The notes beneath the pieces were generated by a model. It saw only the letters and a program-made list of their open reading frames with translations, searched no databases and was not told the origin of the DNA. From Camarhynchus parvulus (taxonomy: Eukaryota > Chordata > Aves > Passeriformes > Thraupidae): 64,000 bases of DNA. Both the position numbers and the translations under genes were made by a program. Positions 26,120 through 38,105 of this stretch are shown in pieces. The DNA lies in contig NC_044577.1 of the NCBI RefSeq assembly GCF_901933205.1, forward strand, positions 1,612,001 through 1,676,000, written 5' to 3'. Each line of letters starts with the position of its first letter. Within the stretch, counting starts at the first letter, position 1.

Positions 26120-26693
26120 TGTGGGAACCCATAAAATCAGAGGGTTTTGGGAAAGCTGCAAAAGGCAGGCCTCAGAGACAGCAGAACTGTGATTAGAGCT
26201 AAGCAGTGGCCATGAGATAGGTCCAGAAAAATTATGTAAAAAGTACAAAAGTAAGGACAAATAGAGCAATAATCTGTGTATTAACGCTTGTCTAGAATAC
26301 CTCCCTAAGCTACAGAAAAGTTTATCTACCAAGATATTAAGAAGTTCTAAGCTTAATAATGGAGCCCTGTGCATTGTATTTTAATGCTTACAAGCAGGTA
26401 TTGTATCCAAAATAAGCGAGCATTGTTTGACTGAAGGTACGTGTGCTTACACTGGTTGGATAGAACTCCTGTCAATATGCTTCTGCTTTGTATGATTGGT
26501 CAAAAACTTTTAAAGGAAGTTGTAACATGAAGTTCTTTGTCTGCTGCCGGGAATGTGAGCTGCTGGCATCTTCCCATTGTCATAACCATGTAATGAGACT
26601 GATGCTGGAAGATAAAACAGCTCAAGGCACATTCCTAGCAGCCCCATCCCGTTGGGATTTGTTCAGAGACGCCCAGGCAGCGATATTGGAGCA
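26120..26693 (+). mobile_element. Solo-LTR-like element, family B
   Basis: About 574 bp starting TGTGGGAACC and ending attggagca, so it has TG...CA ends. It includes ttgtatgattggtcaaaaac (CCAAT-box type on the reverse strand), a gataaaacagctcaagg stretch near the 3' side and gttgggatttgttcagag, consistent with an avian endogenous retrovirus LTR. No internal genes are present. It is bracketed by 170-bp direct repeats that are far too long for a target-site duplication. Confidence 0.55.
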
Positions 26694-26856
26694 GGTTGGA
26701 AAGGATTAACGCAGGGTTTTGTTGACTGTAGCATCCTGAGCATCCTTAGAGAACTTCCCAGGTAACAAACAGATGTTTCCTCAGATCACACCTGGGTTTA
26801 AAGCCTTCCCACAAACCTCTCCTGCTTTTGGGAGCAATGCTACGTGATGGTGGTGG
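26685..26856 (+). repeat. 170-bp direct repeat, right copy, flanking an LTR
   Basis: Partner of 25940-26108. The first nine bases overlap the terminus of the LTR-like element. Differences include an extra acgcagggtt segment. Confidence 0.85.
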
Positions 26857-27187
26857 CAGTAAACACATTTAGTGCAGGACCTGGCTAATCAAAACTGGGC
26901 AGGACAAGCAGGTGCATTAACAGAGGATAAACAACAGCCCCATTACAGAAGGCAAACACAGAAATCCTGGCTGCTCACAGCTGTAAAGTTATGGCCTGAG
27001 CAAATACAAAGAGAGGTGGTAATTGGGAGTGATTAAGTTTAATTGATTCCCAGTTCCTTCATATCTTTACAAAAGGCTGTGCTGGAGCTTGGTTTCCTCC
27101 TTCCTGCTCCAACATAGCTCTTCTCACCCTGATGTGCAGATGTAAAAGCTTCTTCTGCACCAAAGGGGGTAGTTCAGCTCAGCTCAG

Positions 27188-27538
27188 TTCATCCTAAAAC
27201 TAAGCTCTCATCTGGGGTAATAGTCCCCATTTGAAGATCTCTGAAATATCACTGAGGATTCCTGAAAAATTATTTTCAGAAAGACCCCACTTGCCAGGCA
27301 ACATACCTGAGTTTCCTAGAATACTTAAGAGGCCTCAGTGTTTAATTAAATTAGAACAAACCTCACTGTAAGAAATCCTAGATTAATATATGCTTCGTGT
27401 TTTCAATAATAAGGTAAAATGGAAGTTAATACTCACCAGATTACCTGAAGACTCTGGTGTGAGGATCCATAGTGGTTATAAGGAGAATGTGAGAATTGAT
27501 TAATTTTTAGTGATTTGTCAGCTGCAATCTTTATTTCT
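27188..27538 (+). repeat. Duplicated 350-bp segment, copy 2
   Basis: Near-identical partner of 15280-15631, 11.9 kb downstream in the same orientation. Flanks on both sides differ from copy 1, so only this segment was copied. Confidence 0.9.
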
Positions 27539-28119
27539 CAGAGGCACCAGCCAAGGGCTGATCTGTGTCCCCACATCCTGCTGGATGTCCTGCCACAGCT
27601 GCAGCTGCTGCCACCACCCCTGCTCAAGGACAATTCCTCGTCTGAAAGGTGCCCAGGGCAGTGCTGGGGTCCCCATGCCTGGAGGGTTCAGAATGGGGGT
27701 AAATGGGGCACTTTGGGCTGTGGCTCAGTGGCCATGCAGGTGTTTGTTCAGATGTTGGGCTTGGTCTGCATGGGGCAGGCACAGCTTCCCTGTATGCTCA
27801 GTATCCCAGGGCCAATCCTGTTAGCCACTTCAGGAAAAGTCAAATTAAATGCTGGGAAGTTGGTAACTTCATTCCAGATGTTTGAAGTTTGAGAAGGTTT
27901 GCCTGGTTGTTGTTTTTTTTTTTTTTTTCTGGAATCTTTAGTTAGAAACACCTCTTGGTGGCATTTTTGGAGGAAAACACACTCCCAGAAATTACTTCAA
28001 AAATCAACCTGCCTTAAAGATCTTTTTTTTTGGGGGGGGGGGGTGGAGTTTTTCTGTTAGATAGTGAAGTATTTCTTAAAGCATTTTATTGATAACCAGT
28101 TGGGGGTTTTTGATTAAGC

Positions 28120-28137
28120 ATAAGTATTATATATATG

Positions 28138-28218
<81 letters not shown>

Positions 28219-28768
28219 TTGGTTTCCAACCCCAATCATATATATATGAAATATATATATTTCAATCATATATATATATGAAGTATATATTTCAATAATA
28301 TATATGAAATATATCCAGATCTATATTCTGTATCACATATATAGAAAATATATATTTTCTATATATATTATATGGAAAATTAACTTGGATAATAGGTAGA
28401 TATATAGATATATATCTATTTAGATAAATAGATGTATATCTAGATATATATAATATGGATTATATAGATATAGGGATAGCTAGATATAGAGATAGATATA
28501 ATATTTTTAATACATTTATGTATAAAATATACTGGTTTCCAATGCCAACCCCAATCATATATATACAAAATATATATATTTCAATCATATATATAAGAAA
28601 TCTATCCAAATCTGTTTTCTAAATCATATATATATATAGAAAATATATTTTTTCTATATATATATGATTTAGAAAATAGATTTGGATAATAGATAGATAT
28701 ATAGATATATATCTAGATAGATATATAGATATATATAATATGGATAATATAGAGATAGGAATAGATAG

Positions 28769-28828
<60 letters not shown>

Positions 28829-29125
28829 TTTTTATATATTTATATATATTCTGGTTTCCAACCCCAAACCCAATCATATATATGAAATATATATATTTAA
28901 GTAATATTATATATATGAAATATATATTTCAATCATATATATATTAAATATATCCAAATCTATATTCTATATCATATATATATATCTAGAAAATATATAT
29001 TTTCTATATACATATGATATAGAAAATAGATTTGGATAATAGATAGATAGATATAACCATATGGATTATATAGATATAGGGATAGATAGATATAGATATA
29101 ATATTTTTTATATATATATATAGGG

Positions 29126-29187
<62 letters not shown>

Positions 29188-29536
29188 GTTTCCAACCCCA
29201 ATCATATATATATTATATAAAAAATAGATTTGGATAATAGACATAGATATGTATATATATATAGATTACATGGATGATATAGAGATAAATATGTAGATTA
29301 TATGGATGATATAGATTATATGGATTATATAGATGATGTAGATATAGATTAGATATATCTATAGGGATAGATATAGATACAGATATAGCTATAGATTGTA
29401 TATAGATAGATAGATATAGATAAATATAGAATATATGGAATATAGATATAGATATAGATATAGATATAGATATAGATATAGATATAGATATAGATATAGA
29501 TATAGATATAGATATAGATATAGATATAGATATAGG
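28120..29536. repeat. Composite GATA / TA / GATATA array with 320-bp higher-order unit
   Basis: It opens with about 20 GATA units (28136-28218). The phrase ctggtttccaaccccaa or a close variant then recurs near 28220, 28531, 28851 and 29184, each followed by atcatatatat blocks and mirrored tatatttctatatata tracts. (TA)n lies at about 29133-29177 and (GATATA)n at about 29441-29534. Several Tyr/Ile- or Ser/Ile-repeat open frames here are artefacts. Confidence 0.9.
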
Positions 29537-31015
29537 TATCTCTGGAGCTGGCAACAAGAGCTTTTGTTGGGTTTACTTTGGGGCCCAGGAAGTGAAGCCA
29601 GAGCAGACAAACTGAATATCCTGGGAAATGATTCAGAGACAAAGCAGGCAGCTAATGACCTGCAGGGCCTGTTGCAGCCTGGCTCTGGGTAACAGCAGTG
29701 TGTAATTCCAGAGGCAGGCAGGCTAGGATGGCTCTGCTCTCCTGGCACATCAATCACCCTGCAGAGCCTTTGCTTGGCAGTGTCCAAAGCCTTACAGAAT
29801 CCTTAAAGGCAGGAGAGCACCTGGAGGAAGCAGGCAGGAGCCCAGTGGATGCCAAAGGATGCATGTGGATGTGTCAGGACCTCAGCATCTCAGTGGGAAA
29901 AGTCCATTTGTTGAAAGGGAAGGGAAAGGCCTGACACTTAACACATTAAAATGGATTATTTCATCAATAGGTTAATAGAAAAGCAGGCTGCAGGATCACT
30001 CCTGCACACAAAACGTGCCATTAAAATGTGAAAAATGGGAAAGGCTCTGGGAAAGGGTCTCTGTGCACTGGAGACCATCTTCCCTTTCAGAGGGGTGCCA
30101 AACCTCAATTTTGCCTATTTATATGTAAATGTTTCAGAGGAGAAACAAGTTTTCTGCAGGGCAATTGTGCCTCTCTAGTGCAGAGACATCTTAAACAGGT
30201 CTTTAAATGAAAGGATTCTTCCAGCTTGAAGGATGCACCCAATGGAAACACTTTTAGATTTGGTGATGTCACTCAGAATGTGTCCTCCTCTTCAGCATGG
30301 AGCATTAAAACCTGCAGATGGCTTTATTCAAATCATACCTGGCTTAACAACAGGGGGGCTCAGGCAGTGCTCTTCCAGCTTTAATTCTTCAGCTGAAAAC
30401 AGAGCTTTCTGTTAAAGCCTGGAATGACTCTGTGGCTCTGTTCCTTCTCCCTGTCAGCAGCTGTTTGCTCTGAGTTCCCTGGGGCATTACAGAAATTCAT
30501 TCCCCCATAAATACTGAAGGGAATTTTTGAAATTATTGTGTCCTGGAACTGGCTGTGTTGGGGGGTGTGGGTGACATCCTAAAGAGTGAGGGACATCTGT
30601 GGTGGGAGGGAGAAGGGTCTGAGGTCCCTTAGGAGACTTCTTGAGTCCAGCAACCAACTCAGCACCAAACCCTGTCCCACATCCAAATGCCATTTACACT
30701 TCCAGACAGGGCAATCCCAGCAGTTCCCTGTTCTTCCAGTGGCTCTCAGGTGTCCTGGTGTACTCAGATGTTTCATCTGGTCCCTGTGTGAGGAAACCCA
30801 GCCTAACTTAAAGATTCTAAAGAGGGTGACAATGTGCTCTCCCCTAATGAGCCTGGGAGCAGGGTGCTTTTGAGCCAGATTTTTGAGCAGCTCAGAGGAT
30901 CTCAAAGTTTAGGTCAATTCTAATAAAACAAGGGTGTGGCTATTCTCTGTAAAAAATAGAGGGGTTTTTTTCCCCCCCTCCTTTCCAAATAAACACTTTG
31001 ATTTTGCAGTGGGGG

Positions 31016-31130
31016 AGGAATTTTGGAGCAGCCTAGGATAGTGAAAAATATCCCTGCCCATGGCAGGGGGTGGAACAAGATGGGCTTTGAGGTCCCTTCC
31101 AACCCAAACCATTCTGGGATTTTATGATTC
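31016..31130 (+). mobile_element. CR1 LINE 3' end
   Basis: Contains ttttggagcagcctaggata, cctgcccatggcagggggtg and ggtcccttccaacccaaacc, ending in ttttatgattctgc. Confidence 0.8.
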
Positions 31131-31388
31131 TGCTTCCTCTGAGCTCAGTGCTACAAAGAACATTTGCTGGGATGAGGGTTTAAGGTCATTACATCATCAC
31201 CTCAGTTTCTGAAGGTGGTGATGTAAAAAGAGGTCTAAGGGTGAACTCTGGGCACCAAGTGATCCCCACAGGCTTTTGGAGGAAAAGGAGCTCTTGTCTG
31301 GCTGTGTTTTGTCGTGAAGTAAATCACATTTTACAGTAGCTGTTTTGTCCAGTCCTGTATCTTCTGCACAAATACTTCCTGCCTTTTT

Positions 31389-31390
<2 letters not shown>

Positions 31391-31421
<31 letters not shown>
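31391..31421. repeat. Poly-T tract
   Basis: Thirty-one consecutive T residues. It lies about 370 bp upstream of the cassette exon and is separate from that exon's own pyrimidine tract. Confidence 0.95.
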
Positions 31422-31424
<3 letters not shown>

Positions 31425-31786
31425 TTCTACTGGTCTGTTTTTGTCTATTCCAATAGCAGATCCATTTAATCTTGTCAAATCGTGTCATGTTGTGGTGAGT
31501 GAAAGAAGAATCACTCTGAATATGAGGTTTTCCACCCTGGCCATGGATTGCAGGGGCTGAGTGGTCCTTGTGTGCATTTTCTGTGTGTAGCTCTTCACGT
31601 GTGAACGGGCTCGTGCTTGGATTTTACTTCACATGCTTTTTGATGTTTCTTTTCTCTCCTTTTTCATTGAAAAAAAAAAAAACCAACAAAATTTTTTTTT
31701 CTTCCTTCCCCTTCTTTTTTTCTTTATTTTTATTCTCCTTTTTATTTTTTTTTTTTCTCTCTTCCCCTCCTGCTCTCTGGACGCAG

Positions 31787-31864
31787 CCAAACGCAAAGCT
31801 TGGAAACTAAACCGTGTTGGTAGCCTGCGAAATATTTACAGCAGCAGCAGCACCAACACCGAAG
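31787..31864 (+). CDS. AGAP1: AGAP1 cassette exon: 26-residue PH-domain insert
   Basis: This 78-bp exon has acceptor ggacgcag|CC and donor GAAG|gtaaca, phase 1 at both ends. With the G carried from the previous exon it reads AKRKAWKLNRVGSLRNIY followed by a run of Ser and TNTE. The KRK.WKL..VGSLRNIY motif is shared by AGAP-family proteins. Because both boundaries are phase 1, skipping keeps the frame: linker exon GAG-G joins AG-CAA of the 41420 exon. AGAP1 is known to have longer and shorter isoforms in this region, and this exon fits an optional insert. A pyrimidine-rich tract of over 100 bases precedes it, and the donor lacks the usual G at +5, both typical of regulated exons. The insert adds basic residues and possible Ser phosphorylation sites near the PH domain (inference). 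Confidence 0.88.
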
Positions 31865-32329
31865 GTAACAACCCCACCTGTCCCAGACAAACACCTCCTC
31901 TCTCCCCCCACCTTTTTTTAACCCACTTCTGCAGAATTTCACCCTCCTTGCCCCTCTCCCTCTCCCCCTGGAGATGAGATTTGCCCCAAGCATGCGTGTT
32001 TGTTTCCACCCCGTGTTTGCAGAGTCATTCCACTTGGTCTTTTCATCTTTCTGTTCGTGCCTTTTGTTTTGCCATTCATGTTCCTTTCAGCTTACTTAAA
32101 TTTTGACCTTTCCCTCTAGTCGTGGAGTGGTGATGTTTAAATTACTTCAGGAACCCATTTTCTCCTTTTATTTATTTTTTTTTTAAGAGATACACATATA
32201 TATATATATATTTTCCCTTTCTCCATGTGGGCACTCAATGTAATATTTCCCAAGTTATTACAGTTTTTAAAAGTGTTAGTATCAGGTGTAATGATCTGTA
32301 GCCAAATACAATAGTGTGCCATGACATTT

Positions 32330-33070
32330 AAGTAACAATCTTAATTTGTTTTGTGCAAGCCTTCTCCATAATGCTCTTTGCAGCTCTAATCCAGAGGCGA
32401 GACAGTGCCGGGTCATTTGCATGTGCTACTCTTGCTTGTAAATTCTGGATATTGTTGTATTTCTAAAGGTCACCCAGTGCCAAAGTTCACAAATTGACTT
32501 ACATTGCTTTCTTTTTCCCCCACCCAAGGCACCCATCATGCCTTCTGTATAATAGCACATGGAATTTTATGTATTTATTTCCCTCCCCCTCTCCTCTGCA
32601 CCTTCAAACAACACAATTACAAACTTCTATTTTTTTTTTAATATATATATTATTTTTTATTATTATTACAAATGGCAAAGGTCAGAATGAGTCGCAAACC
32701 AAGCAAGGAGGAGGGGGGGAGGAAAAAATCCACCACCAGCATCTCCAGCAGCATGGAAGAGGGATGGTGTAAGGAACAGGGAATGCAAAATAGGTCACAA
32801 CTCAGTAATCTCGCTATAAGGGAGGGGGCTTTTTTTTTACTCTTCACTTAAGTGCGAACCAAATGGGTCAAGTAATCGCCAGCTCATGCCCTAACACTAA
32901 TTGACTTATTTTGGAATGATTAGAACTGTAATATTTTTCTTAATGTCACTGTTTTCTGGGCTGTTGATTTTAGTGATTGCCAAGCGGTGGCATTACATCT
33001 CTTGTAAATTTTAAATTGCATGCTATTTCTGTAAACAAGTCCCTCTGTTCACATCCTGATCATTAACCTT
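32330..33070. promoter_or_regulatory. Putative splicing / transcriptional regulatory region downstream of the cassette exon
   Basis: Mostly unique sequence with two TGCATG words (32418-32423 and 33017-33022), the binding motif of RBFOX splicing factors. It also carries tcaagtaatcgcc and ctaattgacttatt homeodomain-type words. A T/AT-rich stretch near 32630-32670 interrupts it. Function is inferred from motifs and position only. Confidence 0.3.
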
Positions 33071-34129
33071 TGGTGATTTATATCACCAGCCTTTTTTTGC
33101 ACAATTACAGCCCAGGCTGCTGCTGGGGGCCTGGCTCTCCCTGCCAAAGTGTGCACAGGAAACAAAAGTGGGGTTTTATTCCAGCTTGTTAAGGCAGCTT
33201 TTTTTTTTTTTAAACTATAATTTTATTTCATTTCTCAGCCCAAGTGTAAAATTATTGCCTTTCAGAGCTGCTAAACTGGCTGGTTTGATCCTTTCATTGT
33301 CTTTTCAAATAAATATGAAAAGACAGAGAGTGACTGTCAGATATTCATAAGTCTTGGGGTTGTCTTGTTTCCACAAAGACACTTTAATAATTTTCAATTT
33401 ATACCTCCCAGCCCCATTTTTCCTCTGATCAGGTGTGTTTGTTGCTACAGGTTTAGTGCTTGAGAAGCTTGTGAGTTTTTATTTACCTGTTCATAGACTG
33501 CAGCAGAGGAACAAATACATGGAATTCCCTTGTGTTTTACTGATCAAGTTTTGGTAGGGCCTGTCTGATTTGAGGATATTTTATCCTACTGATCAAACTA
33601 AGTACTGAAGGCACCTTGGTATGGAAACACAGTCCTGCTGGCCATGACCCAGAAAGTTTTGAGACACAGCATCAAAATGAAATTCTAAAATTGGGCAAAT
33701 GTATCATTTTTTGGATGTTTTATCCCCCCCAAAAGCCGGAGGTTCAATGTTCTCAGCTCTGAGCTGGTACTGTGAGAGAGCTGGAATGGTGAGACATGCA
33801 AATGTGGAGTTAATGAGCATTGGAAGTATTAAAAACCACATGTTTGGATAATTATGCTTTCAAAAAAGAGAATGATGATGGGAGATGACAGTCAGGAATA
33901 ACAAATCTGCTTTGCTCCTTGGCACACGCTTGCTCAGTGCCACTCACACCTATCCACACACCAAAAAAAAAAAAATATCTCAGCTTCAGCCCTGGTTTGG
34001 AAAGCTCTCCAATCATTTTTAAGTCCCTGCTGGTGTTTTTAGGTGCTCTGGGTGTGCTGCCAGGCGGGCAGATCACAGCTGGAGCTGGGGGAAGCTGCAG
34101 CCCAGGTGCTGCTCTGGGTAGGTGATGGT

Positions 34130-34530
34130 GATTTTTGTGCTACCTAAAGGCCAGACAGAATTAAGGGAATAAAAAGCAGTTTTATTTCTTGAAGGGTCTT
34201 CAGGGGCTACACCCAAAAAATGGACAATGGGTCATGGGTTATCACACTTTTATATGTTTGGTCCATTTGCATATTGGGGGTTCATCTCCCAATTACAGCT
34301 GCAGGTAATGAAGTCATTGACTCCAAGTTTGCTCCTCCAGCTCACTTTTGTTTCCATCTCTCAGGGTGTCCTTGATTCCCAGGCCTAGAGAGGAATTGTT
34401 GTGGCTGACCAAAATGGGAAAGCAGTAGAGAACACTTTATATGGAGTTTAGAGTTTTACACTAAAGAGTTGCAGGATTACAAATACAGGAAAAATAGAAA
34501 AGCTGAAATCCTAAGGCCTCAATAATCCCC
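34130..34530 (-). mobile_element. LTR-like element, minus strand
   Basis: In reverse complement, 34150-34220 reads cttcaagaaataaaactgct then tttttattcccttaattctg, a poly-A-signal region typical of retroviral LTRs. The rest is non-coding with ctccaagtttgctcctccag. Ends and target-site duplication were not resolved. Confidence 0.4.
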
Positions 34531-34667
34531 AGCATGAGGGGACTCTGTGCTTGGGCTTCCCCATCAGAGGGGCTGCTCTCTCCTGGCTGTTTCATAGCAA
34601 AAATAAGGGTTTGGGTGGGATTTTCCCTACGTGTGGGATCCCAGCTGAAGGACTCAGCCTTCTGAGG

Positions 34668-34940
34668 GTGTTACAGAGTCACTGAGGTTGGAAAAGCCCT
34701 CCCAGCCCATCAAGCCCAGGCTGTGCCTGATGCCCACCTTGTCCCCAGCCCAGAGCACTGAGTGCCACCTCCAGGTGTTCCCTGGACACCTCCAGGGATG
34801 GGGACTGCATTCCAATCCCTGAGCACCCTTTCCAAGCAGAAATTCCTGCTGATGTCCACCCTGAGCCTCCCCTGGCCCAGCCTTGGCCATTCCCTCCCCT
34901 CCTGTCCCTGTTCCCTGGGAGCAGAACCCAACCCCTGCCT
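34668..34940 (-). mobile_element. CR1 LINE fragment, 3' region
   Basis: Gagtcactgaggttggaaaa, then cctccagggatggggactgc, gcagaaattcctgctgatgt and ctcctgtccctgttccctgg: the same CR1 family as 2985-3400 and 38990-39410, in reverse complement. Confidence 0.8.
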
Positions 34941-35140
34941 TATCCCAAAATTGCGGAGTTACTCCTCCATCAGATCTCTCTCATTACAAGAAATCTTACT
35001 TTCATTCATGTTAGAGTTTGTCCAAACTCTTTAGCTGTCAGATTTTGGGTGGTTTTCCATAGGAAGCCAAATGAGAAAGTCCCACGTGCTCCTTGTTGCA
35101 GGCAGCCAGGCTTGAAGCAACCCTTTTTTAGGGGGAAAAA

Positions 35141-35950
35141 TAGGTAATATTATATAAATAGCAGTGAGAATATGATATTCTATACTAGTATACAGTATAT
35201 AATAGTATGTTATATAAATAGCAGTGAGTATATAATATTATATACTAGTATACAGCGTATAATAGTATATTATATAAATAGCAGTGAGTACATAATATTC
35301 TATACTAGTATACAGTATATAATATTATTATATAAATAGCAGTGAGTATATAATATTCTATACTAGTATACAGTATATAACAGTATATTATATAAATAGC
35401 AGTGAGAATATAATATTCTATACTAGTATACAATATATAATAGTATATTATATAAATAGCAGTGAGTATATAATATTCTATACTAGTATACAGTATATAA
35501 TAGTATATTATATAAACAGCAGTGAGTATATAATATTCTATACTAGTATACAGTATATAATAGTATACAGTATATAATAGTATATTATATAAATACAGTG
35601 GGTATATAATATTCTATACTAGTATACAGTATATAATAGTATATTATATAAATAGCAGTGAGAATATAATATTCTATACTAGTATACAATATATAATATT
35701 ATATAAATAGCAGTGAGTATAAAATATTCTATACTAGTATACAGTATATAATAGTATATTATATAAATAGCAGTGGGTATATAATATTCTATATTAGTAT
35801 ACAGTCTATAATAATATATTATATAAATAGCAGTGAGTATATAATATTCTATACTAGTATACAGTCTATAATAGTATATTATATAAATAGCAGTGAGTAT
35901 AAATAGCAGTGAGTATATAATATTTATATAGTATATAAATAGCAGTGAGT
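35141..35950. repeat. AT-rich minisatellite, period about 60 bp, ~13 copies
   Basis: The unit is built from tataaatagcagtgagtata, taatattctatactagtata and cagtatataatagtatatta. The gcagtgag marker recurs at 35162, 35222, 35282 and 35339, then roughly every 60 bases to about 35945. Copies differ by few substitutions and small indels. Each unit carries the palindrome tactagta. Confidence 0.95.
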
Positions 35951-36049
35951 TCTGCTTAAAACAAACCCCACTCTGGTTTTAAGGGTACCTTGTGCCTGTT
36001 GTCATGGCAGTGTTATTAAGATACAGGATAATTTCTCCTGTACCAACAG

Positions 36050-36180
36050 ATTTCAGGCCAGGTTGGACAGGGCTTGGAGCATCCTGGGATAGTGGAAGGT
36101 GTCCTGTCACAGGGGTGGAGCTGGATGAGCTTTATGGTCCCTTCCAGCTCAAACCAACCTTTGATTCAATGATTTTGCAG
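36050..36180 (+). mobile_element. CR1 LINE 3' end
   Basis: Aggccaggttggacagggct, gggatagtggaaggtgtcct, ggtcccttccagctcaaacc and then ttgattcaatgattttg. Confidence 0.75.
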
Positions 36181-36689
36181 CACAGCAGGATTATCTTTAA
36201 GGAATTAAAAACCTGTACTCTGCATGGATAAAGATATTAAATCCTGATTTTCCCCCTCCTTACTGTTGCATGTTTGATTTTGGTTGGATTGGCTGGGCAC
36301 TGAGGGAAAACATTTTTGTTTGGATACTTGTGAAGTCCCAAGCTACCTTTGGTTTTAAACTCATGCTGTTGCTGCCATGCAGGAAGTTACATCTAAACTG
36401 GATTTTAAAAAATTTTTCTGTCTAAACTGAATTTTTAAAAATTTTTCAACGTGAGTTGTCTTGGCACCCAAATAAAACATCGAGCCCAAGAAGGAGAGGG
36501 CTTCAGTGCCTTCAGCCTTTCTCCACCACTCAGAGAAATGTGATTTAAACCAGAATAAAACTCTTCCAGTGGAACACAACCTTTACCAAGAGCTGTGGGC
36601 AAGTGACAGCAGAGCTCCCTTGTCCTGATGGGGTTGATTTTCAAAACTAATTAGATTTAGACACTGGGTTTGGAAAGGGGAGAGAAGTA

Positions 36690-36880
36690 TTAGCATAGCC
36701 ATGCCCAGTGGGACATGGCACAAATATTTCCTTAATTGAGGCTGCTAATAAACATACTTATCTGCCAAGTGAGGGGGGGTGATTCTCACTGAGTGGCAAA
36801 GGTAACTGACCTAACACACGTGGGACGTAAATAACACAATTGTTGTAAACAAATTGTGCTTGTAAACAACTCCTGTCGCT
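36690..36880. promoter_or_regulatory. Putative conserved non-coding block
   Basis: Unique sequence with ttccttaattgaggctgcta, ataaacatacttatctgcc and the near-palindromic caattgttgtaaacaaattg plus gtaaacaactcc, which include forkhead-type (TGTAAACA) words. No coding frame. Regulatory role is inference. Confidence 0.25.
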
Positions 36881-37394
36881 TCCCAGGGCACCCCAGCAGC
36901 TCTTCCCTCTCCTCCTTTTGAAAGGACGAAGGGTTGTGGTGCTTGAGCAGAAGAGATTTTCAGGAGAGATGAAAAAGGAGCTGAAATAGGTCTGGGTGTT
37001 ACTTGAGGCAGGCTTGGCTGGGATTCAGGCTGCAACCTCAGCTCTTGAAGGTGCTTCAGGAGCATTTGAAACACACCCTCGAGGGGGTTCTGGTGCTGCA
37101 CTTGACTTGTTCTTCCTGGGAAGTGTTGCCTGTGTGAGTGGCACCTCCCTCCAGATGTGCATGATGAGTTACTGTTAATTAGCAGCAGCACCAGCATCCT
37201 CTGCTCTCAGGCAGCTGTGCTGGGCAGAGATACAAATGCACAGCCTGGTTGGCCTGGAAGCCAGAAAATCCAGTCTTATTCTGGCAAAATACTCATAAAT
37301 GCCTCTTAGAAGTACCTTGATATTTATTTGTTTAAAAGGCAGCTTTCAGGATGGGTGTGATTTCTGCACAGCAGAAAGGAGCCCTTGACTTGCT

Positions 37395-37460
37395 GAAAGG
37401 TTGGAACAGGTGTTCCTTGAGGTCCCTCCCAACCTGATCTTCTAGGATTTTGTGACTTGG
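37395..37460 (+). mobile_element. CR1 3' terminal fragment
   Basis: Ttggaacaggtgttccttga, ggtccctcccaacctgatct and then aggattttgtgac. Confidence 0.6.
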
Positions 37461-37939
37461 AATTGTGCCCCTCACTGGTGCAAGGTGTTATTTATGCAGT
37501 TCTTAACAGTGAGAGTAGAATAGGAGGGGAGTGGGAATGGAGACCAAGTGATTTGTGCACATTATTCAGAGCCACTCCTGAGAGGTACCAGGAGGTGTGA
37601 GTGCTTCTGGACATGTGTTTTCCCCACATTCCACTGACTAAAAATGGAGCTCTCTGGAACAAGTTATGGACTAATTGTATCCTGTGGTAATTTTCAGTGT
37701 GGGTTTCTAAACCTGATCCCAGTCCCACATCACAAACACATGGCATGGGGAAGGCAGGGGGGGCCATGCCCTGAACGTTTGTTTTTTCTTCCACAATCCA
37801 TTGCTCCTGAGAAATTTTATCTCTTTGTTTTCCAGAAGTGGGTGGGCTGTGGCAGTGTCTGTTTTTTTGGCAGAGCAAAATAAATTGTGAACTTGGGTTA
37901 AATGGAGTTGGCTGTGGAAAGATGACGGTGAGAAGTGTC

Positions 37940-38105
37940 CCTGGAATCCCAGAATGATTTGTGTTGGAAGGGAGCTTAAAGCCCATCCCATTCCACCTCT
38001 GTTATGAGCAGGGACACCTCCCACTATCCCAGGGTGCTCCAAGCTCTATCCAACCTGGCCTGGAACATTTCCAAGGATGGGGCAGCCACAGCTGGGCACC
38101 CTAAA
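37940..38105 (-). mobile_element. CR1 LINE 3' end
   Basis: Reverse-complement CR1: atcccagaatgatttgtgtt, 'ggaagggagcttaaagccca', cccactatcccagggtgctc and ggcagccacagctgggcacc. Confidence 0.8.

Noticed and set aside
28972..29787. Tyr/Ile-, Ser/Ile-, Tyr/Leu- and Tyr/Arg-repeat frames up to 132 residues
   Set aside because: Translations of the TA and GATATA repeats in different frames.
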